Shown: piece by piece, positions 45,959 to 55,892 of the stretch
Numbering within the stretch: position 1 is the first letter of the stretch
Layout of the letters: every line of letters begins with the position of its first letter
Source: Larix kaempferi
Taxonomy: Eukaryota; Streptophyta; Pinopsida; Pinales; Pinaceae
NCBI GenBank assembly: GCA_027924585.1
Contig: BSBM01000372.1
Location: 37,460,501 to 37,524,500, forward strand
DNA length: 64,000 bases
Reading direction: 5' to 3'
Notes under the pieces: generated by a model
The model's input: only the letters and a program-made list of their open reading frames with translations
What the model was told of the DNA's origin: nothing
Database searches by the model: none
Position numbers and translations under genes: made by a program

Positions 45959-48083
45959 TTTGGTTTGAACTTTAGATCTCTAGTTTTGCCTTTAAATCTT
46001 AGTTTTTATGAGTTTTTAACCTTTAGATCCATAGATCTGCCATCTTAGACAGCAGATCCATTGCTGTTCTGAGATTTGGCCCCATAAACAGCCCGAAATT
46101 TTCAATTTTCGGGTTCGTTTCTTGGTTTCCGTGCACGGCTTCCGCCTCGCGGCTTTTTGCCAGACAGTCGCGCGGTCCATCGCGACTTTTCTGGGTTTTT
46201 CCGCGCGGTCCATCGCGGCCTTTTTCCAGACAGTCGCGCGGTCCATCGCGACTTTTCTGTGTTTTTCCGCGCTGCACACTGCGGCTTCGCGGCCTATTTC
46301 CGCGCTGTCCATCGCGACTGTGCGCCCAAAACCCGCACGGTCCATCGCGACTGTGCGCCCAAAACCCGCGCTGTCCATCGCGACTGTGCGCCCAAAACCC
46401 GCGCAGTCCATCGCGACTGTGCGCCCAAAACCCGCGCGGTCCATCGCGACTGTTCGTCCAAAACCCGCGCGGTCCATCGCGACTGTGCGGCCAAAACCCG
46501 CGCGGCCCATCGCGGCTGTTCGTCCAAAACCCGCGCGGCTGAATTTTTTCATTCGGCCATCCCGATTTTGAAAAGTATTTTTTACTGTACTTTCTGCCCA
46601 TAGCACATTTTTTACAGTATTTGCATTCTGCATATTTTACAGCTTTGAAAATTTTTTCACTATTTAAAAGTGCATATTTAGAAATCTTTTTCAAAATTTT
46701 CAAGAAAGTGAAAGAAAGACTCATTTTGCATTTTCATCTAGATTCAAATTTTTTCTTGTTTACTTCTTTGAAATCTTGCCCTTAGCAATTTTTCTTGAAA
46801 CGAAGAAATCCATTTATTTCTTTTAGAAAGGAGTTTATTATTTGCTTTCATAAATCCAAGAAATCCTTTATTTTTTGAGTTATTTTTTGAAAAGCATATT
46901 AATTCCTTTTTAGTGAAAAAAGTCTTAAATATTTGCTTTTTATTTTCGAAAAATCCTTTATTTTTTGAAAATTTCCCTTAAAGCATTTAATTTTTTCAAA
47001 GTTCAGTTTACAACACCTCACGTGCACTCACACGATCACTTAATTGAACTAAGCCTTAAAACGCACCTTAATTTGAACACACTTTTAACCCCACTTGGGG
47101 AACACTAAAAGAATTCTTGTAGCTAGGTAGTATTGGGGGGATAGGTGTTCCAATAACACCCCTCAGTTCATACATCTGAGACATAGAAGTTGTCCAATTA
47201 GGGAGCTAAAATCTCTTAGTACTTTTTGGCGCGGTCACAACCGGTTTGTGGGAAGGCCTCTCCCTTAGGAGGGTTGAAGTCGCGAGGATGGTTCCGGAAG
47301 CCTGAGTGGGATACCGAAACCCATTCAGTAACCGAAGGGCTACCATTCGCAGTTCTCGGGATATCCCTGTATTGGGATATTGCGATCAAAGGACCAAACG
47401 GCAGATTTACCTTTTCTCGACGCGTCATGAACGGAGTATCCTAGTAGCCTGTCCTTTTAGGATTGATTACCCGGTGTCCCTCCCGGTAGGGGGATATCTA
47501 GCCGTTGTCTCAACATTCATATTGTCTGACTTGGATTTCATCACCTTGCAGAGGATATCGTCTGTTTGAGTCACAATACTTTTAGATTAGGTGTTTGCAT
47601 GATCTTTACCACCTTTTGAGTCAAGTTACACCTATTTTTTCTAGGAGCCGCTTGCATGTTGGTATTCTGACCAGTTGTTGCATTCCTCCACTTATTGTAG
47701 CATAGCTGCTAGAATAAGTGCATTTTTTGAGGATTGATTTTTTGGCCTGTGAGCCTTCTTTTTTCACTCCCCTTCTTGCACCCTTGGTTGCATTAGGGTT
47801 TTGAGTCTTTTACATATATATCACCACCTGATATTTAAAACACATTTTTTACATACAAAAACATATTCTCACCATTGAGAATTCTAGACGTTCTCGTCGT
47901 CTACAGGGTGAACTCCCAGAGTTTAGTCCACTTGGCTCTCCACGTCACGGACGCAGAGCATTGTCCCTTGATTCGACACATCGTCAATCAATTAGACGGT
48001 CATCCGATTCTGACATACCCCACTTCACCTTTGATTTGGAGGTAGAATCCGAAAACCCCACCGAGTTACCACCAACCACAAAT
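45959..48083 (+). other. E3 5' leader
   Basis: About 2.1 kb. First the CG-rich 33-bp array (46165-46535), then A/T-rich DNA with many T-runs (46540-47010), then mixed sequence. The gag frame is open from 47832 but without ATG before 48084. The leader frames of 11-residue repeats are by-products of the array. Confidence 0.65.
46165..46535 (+). repeat. 33-bp CG-rich minisatellite, 5' array
   Basis: Units such as CGCGCGGTCCATCGCGACTG followed by TGCGCCCAAAACC, period 33 bp, about ten units with substitutions. Each holds a partly self-complementary CGCG..CGCG core. The same unit forms a second array at 57362-57632. Confidence 0.9.
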
Positions 48084-50678
48084 ATGTCTGAAACACCAGT
48101 TGATCCACAATTTACATTAACCATAGGTCAGACATCCGCAGACCCTTCTGCGGCAGTACCATCCACGGCAACAACTACCCCCTTGGGTATGCCCAATATG
48201 GGTAACACTCCACATTCAGGAATGCCTAGCACAGGACCACCACCTGTCATGGGCATGCCCAATATGGGGGTCATACCCCCTTCAGTTTCCACAAACCCTA
48301 TCCCAGGAATCCCCAGTGCAATTCCTAACCCAAGTGTAACTCATGTTGCACTTGGCAGTTCTATACCAGGAATCCCTGGTGCGATTCCTAACCCAAGTGT
48401 AACCCAAGTTGCACTTGGGAGCGCTAACCCATATTATGCCACACCTTTTGGAGGGCACATACCCTCCATACCTAGCATACCTATAGGCGCTACTGGACCC
48501 CTACACCATACCACAATGGCTAGGCAGGTCCCGGTTCCGGTCACCACATCCGCTAGTCTACCATACATGGCAAGTCTCAACCTGCCAGATTTAGCTAGGC
48601 TCACAAATGACCCCATCAGACATGATCCTTCTTGGCCCCATATGCCCACTAAGCTTCCCTCTGACATCCCTAAGTTCGAGGGTAAGGCTGGAGAAGACCC
48701 CCAAAATCACATCATGTCCTTCCATTTATGGTGTTCCTCAAACTCCATAGTGGATGACTCAATCCGCCTACGGCTTTTACAACGCACCTTCACTGGCTCC
48801 GCAGCCAAATGGTATATCGAGCAACCCCATGGGACGCATTCCACATTTACCTCCCTTGCCTCGACCTTTCTACAATTCTTACAGCTACCTGTACGCTACG
48901 ATGCGGGCGTCGAGATCCTACTGTCTTGCAGACAGAACACGGCCACGCATATCACTGACCATATTCATGATTGGCGTCGGCGCCGAAGCCTATGCAAGAT
49001 CAAATTAGACGACCGAATCTTTTTAGACTGGTTCCTTAAATCCCTCCTTCCTCTCATTGCGAAGGATGTAGCATCTGAAAGACCCCAGTCTGAGGAGGAG
49101 GCCATCCTTAAGGCCCAACAGTTTGATCTTATCTATGCCCAGTCAGGTTACCTATACACGATCATACCTGATGCCCCACGAGGTGACTCTGCACGCGGTG
49201 ACACACCGGGGGCATCACATGCCGCTGATGGCATTATTGGCCAAATTACACCGCAAGAAAAACCTTTCAGTATGGTGAGCACCATGCCCGCCCCAGACCT
49301 TTCTAGGGCTACATCTAGTTCCGGGGCGACAACTTCTTATGCTCCAACAAACCAGACCCATCACGTTCATGGACCCTCTTGTCCACAATATTGTTATGGC
49401 CAAGCGCCATCGGCATATGTACCCCCTACATACTATGCTCAACCTACGGTACAAAACCCCATGCAGTTCCAACAACAGCCCATGCATTACCCACAACCGG
49501 TTGCACCGGCTAACCTCACACCTCCACCAGCTCAGGGGTACCTACAACCCCAGCAGGCAACTGGACCACCTCCAGCTCCACCTGCATACTATCCACCGCA
49601 ACCTGCTCCCGCACCTGCGGCTCCTCAGAATCCCCCTAATGCTCAAGGGCATGTGTACGCACAACAACATCAGCCCCAATATCAAAATAACCAACGCAAC
49701 CAGGGTGGGCAACCAAACCGCGGAAGAGGACGCAACCGTGGAAACAATCAAAACCGTAACCAAGCTCCACAACCTACCCATCCTCCACAAGACAATAACA
49801 CGGCGCCCGCTCATCAGAATCCTGATCGGCCACCTAAGCAACCCAAAAATGCTAATTTACGAACAAACCATCCTTGTTCCATTTGCGGTGTCTATGGCCA
49901 CTATACCCACGCTTGCCCACATCTGGAGCGAGCTCGACAACTATGGACAAATGACGCCCATCGTCAAGGGCAGGCGGCTCCTCAGCCACCACCCAACCCC
50001 CCACCACCCCCACAACAACCTTTGGTCCTCCAAAACCCTTTTCCAACACAGGGAGTGGTAAACACTCAGCCGTTAGCCCCCCAACAGGGCAACGTGCAAC
50101 CACAACAAATAACTTACACAGCTCCTGATCAACCCATGTTTGATTCAGGCACCCACCACTTATTGATGATGTCCACCGCTGACGTCAATATCCAAACCCG
50201 TCGGAATCAATACGGACCGACTTCTGAAGCCCCCCCCGCTGAAAAGGATACTAATGCTAATCCCACTGATCAGACATTGCGTATACCTCAGGTTCCACTC
50301 GATGGTGCTTCTAAAGCACCTCGCTTCCCCCTTCGCCGAATCAACAACAACCCCAATGCACGGGCTGCGTCCAATTACAACATTGTCGATGACTTAGCCC
50401 AATCCCCCGCAGCCATGTCTGCATTAGAAGTCTTAAAAACCTGTCCTACTCAGCGCAAGACTTTACTTTCCGCTATTGGGGCGATTGACCCAAATGATTC
50501 GAAATTGATGACCTTTGATTTAGACCAATCTGAACCACGGCTGCCTTCTACCATAGCAGTCCAAGTTTCCGTTTCTATTCGGAATCTTGTCATCCATCGA
50601 TGTATCATCGACGAGGGTGCCTCCACATGCGTCATGTCCACTTTTGTTTGGCAGAAGTTGGGATCCCCTGCTCTCTAG
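48084..50678 (+). CDS. E3 Gag and N-terminal half of protease
   Basis: 864 codons from the first ATG in the frame (48084); the frame is open back to 47832 without ATG. N-terminal part Pro/Gly/Met-rich, with a 21-residue tandem repeat (IPGIPSAIPNPSV, 48298-48424). Gag core about residues 180-330 (DPSWPHMPTKLPS, FHLWCSSNS, AAKWYIEQP). Long Gln/Pro/Tyr-rich stretch, basic Arg/Asn stretch, then a CCHC knuckle (CSICGVYGHYTHAC, about 49873-49914). Protease begins near 50540 with IIDEGASTCVM. The frame stops at TAG 50676-50678, inside the protease; E2 has Leu there and is open. Gag packages RNA; the stop would cut off the rest unless read through. Confidence 0.85.
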   Translation: MSETPVDPQFTLTIGQTSADPSAAVPSTATTTPLGMPNMGNTPHSGMPSTGPPPVMGMPNMGVIPPSVSTNPIPGIPSAIPNPSVTHVALGSSIPGIPGAIPNPSVTQVALGSANPYYATPFGGHIPSIPSIPIGATGPLHHTTMARQVPVPVTTSASLPYMASLNLPDLARLTNDPIRHDPSWPHMPTKLPSDIPKFEGKAGEDPQNHIMSFHLWCSSNSIVDDSIRLRLLQRTFTGSAAKWYIEQPHGTHSTFTSLASTFLQFLQLPVRYDAGVEILLSCRQNTATHITDHIHDWRRRRSLCKIKLDDRIFLDWFLKSLLPLIAKDVASERPQSEEEAILKAQQFDLIYAQSGYLYTIIPDAPRGDSARGDTPGASHAADGIIGQITPQEKPFSMVSTMPAPDLSRATSSSGATTSYAPTNQTHHVHGPSCPQYCYGQAPSAYVPPTYYAQPTVQNPMQFQQQPMHYPQPVAPANLTPPPAQGYLQPQQATGPPPAPPAYYPPQPAPAPAAPQNPPNAQGHVYAQQHQPQYQNNQRNQGGQPNRGRGRNRGNNQNRNQAPQPTHPPQDNNTAPAHQNPDRPPKQPKNANLRTNHPCSICGVYGHYTHACPHLERARQLWTNDAHRQGQAAPQPPPNPPPPPQQPLVLQNPFPTQGVVNTQPLAPQQGNVQPQQITYTAPDQPMFDSGTHHLLMMSTADVNIQTRRNQYGPTSEAPPAEKDTNANPTDQTLRIPQVPLDGASKAPRFPLRRINNNPNARAASNYNIVDDLAQSPAAMSALEVLKTCPTQRKTLLSAIGAIDPNDSKLMTFDLDQSEPRLPSTIAVQVSVSIRNLVIHRCIIDEGASTCVMSTFVWQKLGSPAL
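50676..50678 (+). other. Single in-frame TAG in E3 gag-pol
   Basis: TAG followed by CAATCC, in phase with both sides. It falls between the protease active site and flap, where E2 reads Leu. It is the only stop in about 2,280 codons. The 3' context resembles the CARYYA readthrough signal except for the last base. Confidence 0.85.
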
Positions 50679-53600
50679 CAATCCACCACTGCATTGCGGG
50701 CCTACGACGGTCGGTCAGCTCAACCTCAAGGTTTATTACCCAAGGTGCCCATCCAATTAGGTGGGAAAACTGTGCTCATCGACATAGAGGTCATTAACGC
50801 CCAGCTCGACTATAACCTTTTACTTGGCCGCAGTTACATGTACGCCATGAAAGCGGTCGCCTCCTCCGTCTTCCGCACCATGATGTTCCCCCACGAGGGA
50901 CGCGTGGTCAAAATTGACCAACTCACCTACTATGATCCCAACGCCCCTGCAGCACCCGAGAATGTTATTCCCATGGTTGAACAACCCGCTTCTAGTACAG
51001 TTACCTCCTTTGTGTCTTCCGTGGCACCCGGACTTTATTCCGATACACCAATGACCTCTACATTTCAGGCCATTCCACCACCATCACCGGAGACCCAAGT
51101 CGCAAACCTCTGTACTCTTTCGCAGAATACGCAAACATCCGGTGGTCAACCACCATTGATCCCCAGTCACATTGGTGTTACACCCATCCACACCATCCCC
51201 TTCCTATTTCCTCCTTCGGGTGTAGTAAGCGCCCCGGTTATGGCTACCCTTAGCCTACCCGGGCTAACATTGGGATTACCCGTGTGGTATATTCCGCCTC
51301 CCGTTCGACCACCCACACCCGACGTCATCCTCCAACCGGTACAACCTATCGTTACCACAAATCAGCCTCCTCCTGGTGTTGCAATCTCTTCGTCGTCAAC
51401 GAAACCTCCTCCTGGTCTCACGATTGCTTCGACGTCAAGAGATCCCCCTCTTCTTGCTAAGCCCACTGGGGGCAGAGGTCCACAACCATACACTGCTATA
51501 CCACCTCCGAAGGCAGTTAAACCCCCACCAGTGTTTCGAGCTCCCCCCAAATGTGCATTATGCGATGAAATTGGCCATCCAACTCATCAATGCCCACATT
51601 TACCGGCACTCCAAGAGCATATGAATATGTTGGACGATGACATCAGCATCCCAGTAGTCAGATTAGAACCACCTCTACAGCCTCGTGACAAATCACTGCG
51701 CACTAACCATCCTTGTGCTATATGCAGTGTTTACGGCCACTACTCTCACCATTGCCCTGATCTACCTGACTATAGAGCAGCGTTGTATGAGTTAAACAAT
51801 GCCGACTTAGAGATATCTCCTCCCCTCATCGAGGAGATCCACCCCCCACCATCATCCTCGTCAGAAGAAGTCAATACGATATATATGATTTCAACAACCT
51901 TCAAACCAGAACCCCTTGATTTATGGTCTGATTACTTCAATACTGATGAGCAGATTTTGGAGACACTCACTGCACCTGACTACCCTTGGGATGATATGCA
52001 TCATCGCTCGTACTTCCTCCCGGAAGCATCTACCTCCACCGCATCCAACCAGCTATCAGTCGAGTCGAAAGACTTCATACCCGCTAAGGTCGATTGGTTA
52101 AAGGACCCCATCCCAGCACCGGATGCCTTTGAAGAAGGGAACATGTCAAACATTTCCCCCACTATACAGATAGACATTTCCACAACACCAGGGAAACCTG
52201 AGCTCATCTCGCTGGGCGCATCTTGCACTCAAGCAGAAACTCAGGCATACAAAAAGCTCTTTCAAGAGTTCCGTGATGTCTTCGCCTGGTCCTATACCGA
52301 GATGCCTGGTCTCGACCCCGCCATTATTGAACACCACATCGATACATGGCCGGAAGTACCCCCTGTTCGTCAGAAACAGCGACCTATTCACCCTGCCAAG
52401 CTCCCCGCTGTTAAGGCTGAAGTCGAGAAACTTCGAAAAGCAGGGTTCATCTACCCTATTCCGTACACCACATGGGTGTCGAACCCTGTTCCTGTCAACA
52501 AAAAGCAAGGCACCCTTAGAGTATGCACTGATTTCCGCGATCTAAACCACGCTTGTCCAAAATACAATTTCCCCACGCCATTCATTGACAAACTCATTGA
52601 TGAGTGTGCGGGCCATGAGGTCCTATCCTTCATGGACGGGTTTTCCGGATATAACCAGATTCACATCCGCAAGGAGGATCAGTACAAGACTGCCTTTACC
52701 ACCCCATGGGGCACCTTTGCCTATCGCGTCATGCCATTTGGCCTTAAAAATGCTGGTGCCACTTTCCAGCGAGCCATGACCTATTGCTTTCACGACTTGG
52801 TCCATATCCTACGAGTCTATCTTGACGACCTCACAGCTCGTTCCCGAAAACGATCAGACCACCTTAACGACCTCCGGCAAGTTTTCCTGCGTTGTCGCAA
52901 ATATAAAATCCGCTTGAACCCACACAAGTGTGTCTTTTGCGTCCCGGCGGGCCGGTTGTTGGGTTTCATTGTTTCCCAAGATGGAATCACTGTCGATCCC
53001 CTGAAAGTCAAAGCCATTTTAGAACTTCCCCCTCCTCGCACGCTTCGACAGCTTCAGAGCTTGCAAGGGCGGTCCAATTTTCTTAGGCGCTTCGTACCTG
53101 ATTATGCCACCAAAGTCCACGGGTTCTTACGCTTACTTCGTACCCACATACCCTTTGTTTGGGACGAGCAAGCAGACACGGCATTCGAAGCCCTCAAGAA
53201 AGCTCTCACACAAGCCCCCTTGATATCCCCACCGGATTTCTCCCAAGACTTCACCCTTTACGTCTCGGCATCTGAACATGCCGTGTCCGGAGTTTTGGTA
53301 CAAGAAGATGCTTCCCACAAAGAGCATGTGATTTATTACGTCAGCCAGACCTTATCTGGCCCACCTCTACGTTACCCATACGAGGAAAGATTAGCACTAG
53401 CTGTAGTCTTTTCCGTACAAAAACTGCGACACTATATTTTACTTAGTCATACCACGGTTGTCGCCGACTCCAACCCCATGGTCTACCTCCTCACCCGGCG
53501 ACTCCTACAGGGTCGTGTCGCTAAATGGGTCATTATCCTCCAGGAATATGACCTTACTTTCAAGACTCCCAAAAGCACCAAAGCCCTCGCGCTTGCTCAC

Positions 53601-54938
53601 CTCATTACAGATCTCCCATCCTCTTCAACATCACCCGTCATCCAAACGGACCTGATTGACGAGCAGATCTTCGTCATTTCGTCTGACGACCCTTGGTACG
53701 GAGACATTTTGACCTACCTTCGTACGCAAAAATTCCGACCACACATCGATCGTGATGGACGCCGTCGCATACGACACCACGCCCCCCGATACCTACTTAT
53801 TGGGGATGTACTTTATCGACGCGGCGTTGATACTATCTTACGCCGCTGCCTATCCCATAGTGAGGCAGAACAAGTCCTCAATGATTGTCATAGCGGTGCC
53901 TGTGGAGGCCATTTCTCCGGCATGGCTACCGCCCAAAAAATCATTCGGGCCGGTTATTTTTGGCCATCATTGTTTACTGATTGCATCACCGCAGTCAAGC
54001 ATTGCCAGAACTGCCAGCTATTTGCCCCCAAAGCAAGAACCCCCCCTGCCCCCCTTCACCCAGTCATCACTGTTGGACTATTCTGCAAATGGGCCATAGA
54101 CTTCCTCGACTGCAACCCCCCGTCAGCCGGCGGTCACAAACACATCATTGTGGCCGTAGATTATTTCACCAAGTGGGCAGAAGCCATGCCGACCTATAAT
54201 TGCAAAGCCGACACTGCGGCACGGTTTTTCTTCAACCATGTTATCGCTCGTTTCGGAGTACCACAGCAGTTAGTCTCTGACCACGGCTCTGACTTCGAAG
54301 ATGCCGTCTGGAAGGAGTTATCCACCATGTTGAAATTCGAACACCATTTCTCTTCCGCTTACTATCCCCAAGGAAACGGCCAAGTCGAAGCGATCAATAA
54401 AATCTTGAAGACCATTCTCCAACGCACTGTCGACAAGCACAAGTCCAATTGGCATCACATGCTTTTCCCGGCACTATGGGCCTACCGCACATCAACCAAA
54501 ACCGCCACCGGTTTTACCCCTTTCCATTTAGTTCACGGTGTTGAATCGGTCCTCCCTATTGAGTGCCAGATCCCAGCTTTACACATCGCCGTGGAACTTC
54601 TACCGGACACTTCCCCAATCGAGCAACGTTTACTACTCCTAGAGCAGGCCGATGAAGATCGGCGCACAGCCATTCAAAACATGGAAGCAGCTAAACAACG
54701 ATCGAAACTAAGTTACGACAAACGCGTCCACCCAAGAACCTTTTCTGAGGGAGACCTTGTCCTTTCTTACGATCAAGCTCATGATAAAACCGGAAAGGGA
54801 AAATTCGTGTCCATGTGGCAAGGCCCCTACATCATACACACCTGCCTCGGGCAGGGGGCATACATTCTGACCGATTCAGAAGGCAACACCCTACGCAACC
54901 CACGCAACGGGTTGTACCTTAAACAATTTTACCCATAG
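50679..54938 (+). CDS. E3 Pol: protease C-terminal half, RT, RNase H, integrase
   Basis: 1,419 codons in the gag frame. Protease end YNLLLGRSYMYAM; a long Pro-rich linker with two CCHC knuckles (51552-51593 CALCDEIGHPTHQC; 51714-51755 CAICSVYGHYSHHC); the FAWSYTEMPGLDP motif; RT from about 52330 with DGFSGYNQI and active site YLDD (52818-52829); RNase H from about 53160, first catalytic position Ser (LYVSAS, 53265-53267), Glu and last Asp kept (YEERLA, VADSNP); integrase with CHSGACGGH and CQNC, then AIDFLD, VSDHGSDF and NGQVEAIN for D, D, E; C-terminal GPYIIH and NGLYLKQFYP. All motifs except the first RNase H Asp look intact. It copies RNA into DNA and inserts it. Confidence 0.9.
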   Translation, partial: QSTTALRAYDGRSAQPQGLLPKVPIQLGGKTVLIDIEVINAQLDYNLLLGRSYMYAMKAVASSVFRTMMFPHEGRVVKIDQLTYYDPNAPAAPENVIPMVEQPASSTVTSFVSSVAPGLYSDTPMTSTFQAIPPPSPETQVANLCTLSQNTQTSGGQPPLIPSHIGVTPIHTIPFLFPPSGVVSAPVMATLSLPGLTLGLPVWYIPPPVRPPTPDVILQPVQPIVTTNQPPPGVAISSSSTKPPPGLTIASTSRDPPLLAKPTGGRGPQPYTAIPPPKAVKPPPVFRAPPKCALCDEIGHPTHQCPHLPALQEHMNMLDDDISIPVVRLEPPLQPRDKSLRTNHPCAICSVYGHYSHHCPDLPDYRAALYELNNADLEISPPLIEEIHPPPSSSSEEVNTIYMISTTFKPEPLDLWSDYFNTDEQILETLTAPDYPWDDMHHRSYFLPEASTSTASNQLSVESKDFIPAKVDWLKDPIPAPDAFEEGNMSNISPTIQIDISTTPGKPELISLGASCTQAETQAYKKLFQEFRDVFAWSYTEMPGLDPAIIEHHIDTWPEVPPVRQKQRPIHPAKLPAVKAEVEKLRKAGFIYPIPYTTWVSNPVPVNKKQGTLRVCTDFRDLNHACPKYNFPTPFIDKLIDECAGHEVLSFMDGFSGYNQIHIRKEDQYKTAFTTPWGTFAYRVMPFGLKNAGATFQRAMTYCFHDLVHILRVYLDDLTARSRKRSDHLNDLRQVFLRCRKYKIRLNPHKCVFCVPAGRLLGFIVSQDGITVDPLKVKAILELPPPRTLRQLQSLQGRSNFLRRFVPDYATKVHGFLRLLRTHIPFVWDEQADTAFEALKKALTQAPLISPPDFSQDFTLYVSASEHAVSGVLVQEDASHKEHVIYYVSQTLSGPPLRYPYEERLALAVVFSVQKLRHYILLSHTTVVADSNPMVYLLTRRLLQGRVAKWVIILQEYDLTFKTPKSTKALALAHLITDLPSSSTSPVIQTDLIDEQIFVISSDDPWYGDILTYLRTQKFRPHIDRDGRRRIRHHAPRYLLIGDVLYRRGVDTILRRCLSHSEAEQVLNDCHSGACGGHFSGMATAQKIIRAGYFWPSLFTDCITAVKHCQNCQLFAPKARTPPAPLHPVITVGLFCKWAIDFLDCNPPSAGGHKHIIVAVDYFTKWAEAMPTYNCKADTAARFFFNHVIARFGVPQQLVSDHGSDFEDAVWKELSTMLKFEHHFSSAYYPQGNGQVEAINKILKTILQRTVDKHKSNWHHMLFPALWAYRTSTKTATGFTPFHLVHGVESVLPIECQIPALHIAVELLPDTSPIEQRLLLLEQADEDRRTAIQNMEAAKQRSKLSYDKRVHPRTFSEGDLVLSYDQAHDKTGKGKFVSMWQGPYIIHTCLGQGAYILTDSEGNTLRNPRNGLYLKQFYP

Positions 54939-55052
54939 AAAATCCGATGGACACCATCGTCCATTTTAGTATAGGCATACATTGTTCATTTCACAAAAAA
55001 TTTCAAAAAAAAAAAAAAACCTAAATATTTGTTTTTCTCTGCATGACCACAG

Positions 55053-55490
55053 ATGGAGCCTCTTCCACTCTGCCATATCGGTTTCGCTGATGGTGCAAGC
55101 CGTTGGTCTCCCAATCTCGCCTCCGCAGCTTGGGTAATATACTCCCCTTCACATGAGTTAATTCACATCGATGGAGTATGTTTAGGTGCCGCCACCAATA
55201 ATCAAGCTGAATACGATGCCGTGACCGGTCTCCTGGCCGCTGCTCTCCAGATGAGCATACGTCACCTCAACGTTTTCTTGGACTCACAGCTCCTAGTTTC
55301 CCAGCTCAACAATGATTACCAGGTACGCGATCCCTGCCTTTTCAGAAAATTCCTGCGCACTAAACAAATGGTTAGACAGTTTGAATCCATTACATTCACA
55401 CATGTCCCAAGACACCTCAATAGTGTAGCAGACCATATGGCCAACAGTGTCCTCGACTGGCACACCAATCACATCATGTCATATCCATAA
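55053..55490 (+). CDS. E3 additional (archaeal-type) RNase H
   Basis: 145 residues. FADGAS, NNQAEYDA, FLDSQLLV and SVADHMAN supply D13, E53, D77 and D127. The E2 copy has the same four at the same numbers. ATG follows TGACCACAG directly, after a T-rich tract, so the frame may be reached by splicing; I found no donor that keeps frame with pol, so a separate start is equally possible. It sits 114 bp after the pol stop, in the same phase. Because the classical RNase H lost a catalytic Asp, this copy probably carries the RNase H activity. Tat-lineage aRNH is known; its place after integrase is less usual. Confidence 0.85.
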   Translation: MEPLPLCHIGFADGASRWSPNLASAAWVIYSPSHELIHIDGVCLGAATNNQAEYDAVTGLLAAALQMSIRHLNVFLDSQLLVSQLNNDYQVRDPCLFRKFLRTKQMVRQFESITFTHVPRHLNSVADHMANSVLDWHTNHIMSYP

Positions 55491-55735
55491 ACAAAAATGC
55501 ATCCATGTGCAAAACATGTGCCTCCACGGGCATATACAAAAAACCAATATTGCATCCACGTGCATAACATGTGCCTCCACGGGCATAAAACAAACAAACC
55601 AAAATGATGCATCCATGTGCATAACATGTGCCTCCACGGGCATATATAAATCTACAAACACACTGCATCCACGTGCATAACATGTGCCTCCATGGGCATA
55701 TACAAAAGACAAATGTGCATCCACGTGCATACACG
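55491..55735 (+). repeat. Tandem repeat of about 55 bp
   Basis: Four to five units with GCATCCACGTGCATAACATG and TGCCTCCACGGGCATA (starts near 55499, 55552, 55608, 55665 and 55712). It fills the gap between the converging aRNH and antisense genes. Confidence 0.85.
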
Positions 55736-55867
55736 ACAATATATCCAAAATATATATCCACATATATATACAAATCAAATAGTCAAACATGTCATACGTG
55801 CCCCCAGCACTCAATATACAAAAAATACAACTGTCATACAAAAAATGCTTCCCCATATGCTCATGAG

Positions 55868-55882
55868 CATTTGGGGGCAAGT
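55868..55882 (+). other. Internal polypurine-like motif
   Basis: ATTTGGGGGCAAGTA, similar to the GGGGGCAA tract before the 3' LTR (60176-60183). It lies just after the repeats and directly before the antisense stop (55893). Confidence 0.45.
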
Positions 55883-55892
55883 ACAATGTCAT

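Noticed and set aside
46016-46724. Long overlapping frames of 11-residue repeats (both strands)
   Set aside because: The 33-bp period keeps all frames open; there is no other coding evidence and it lies in the E3 leader.
54912-55052. Intron joining pol and aRNH
   Set aside because: The acceptor is plausible, but the only nearby donor (GTACCTT at 54914) shifts the frame; kept only as a question.
55474-55892. Cys/His-rich repeated frames on minus
   Set aside because: By-product of the 55-bp array; no start context or homologue.
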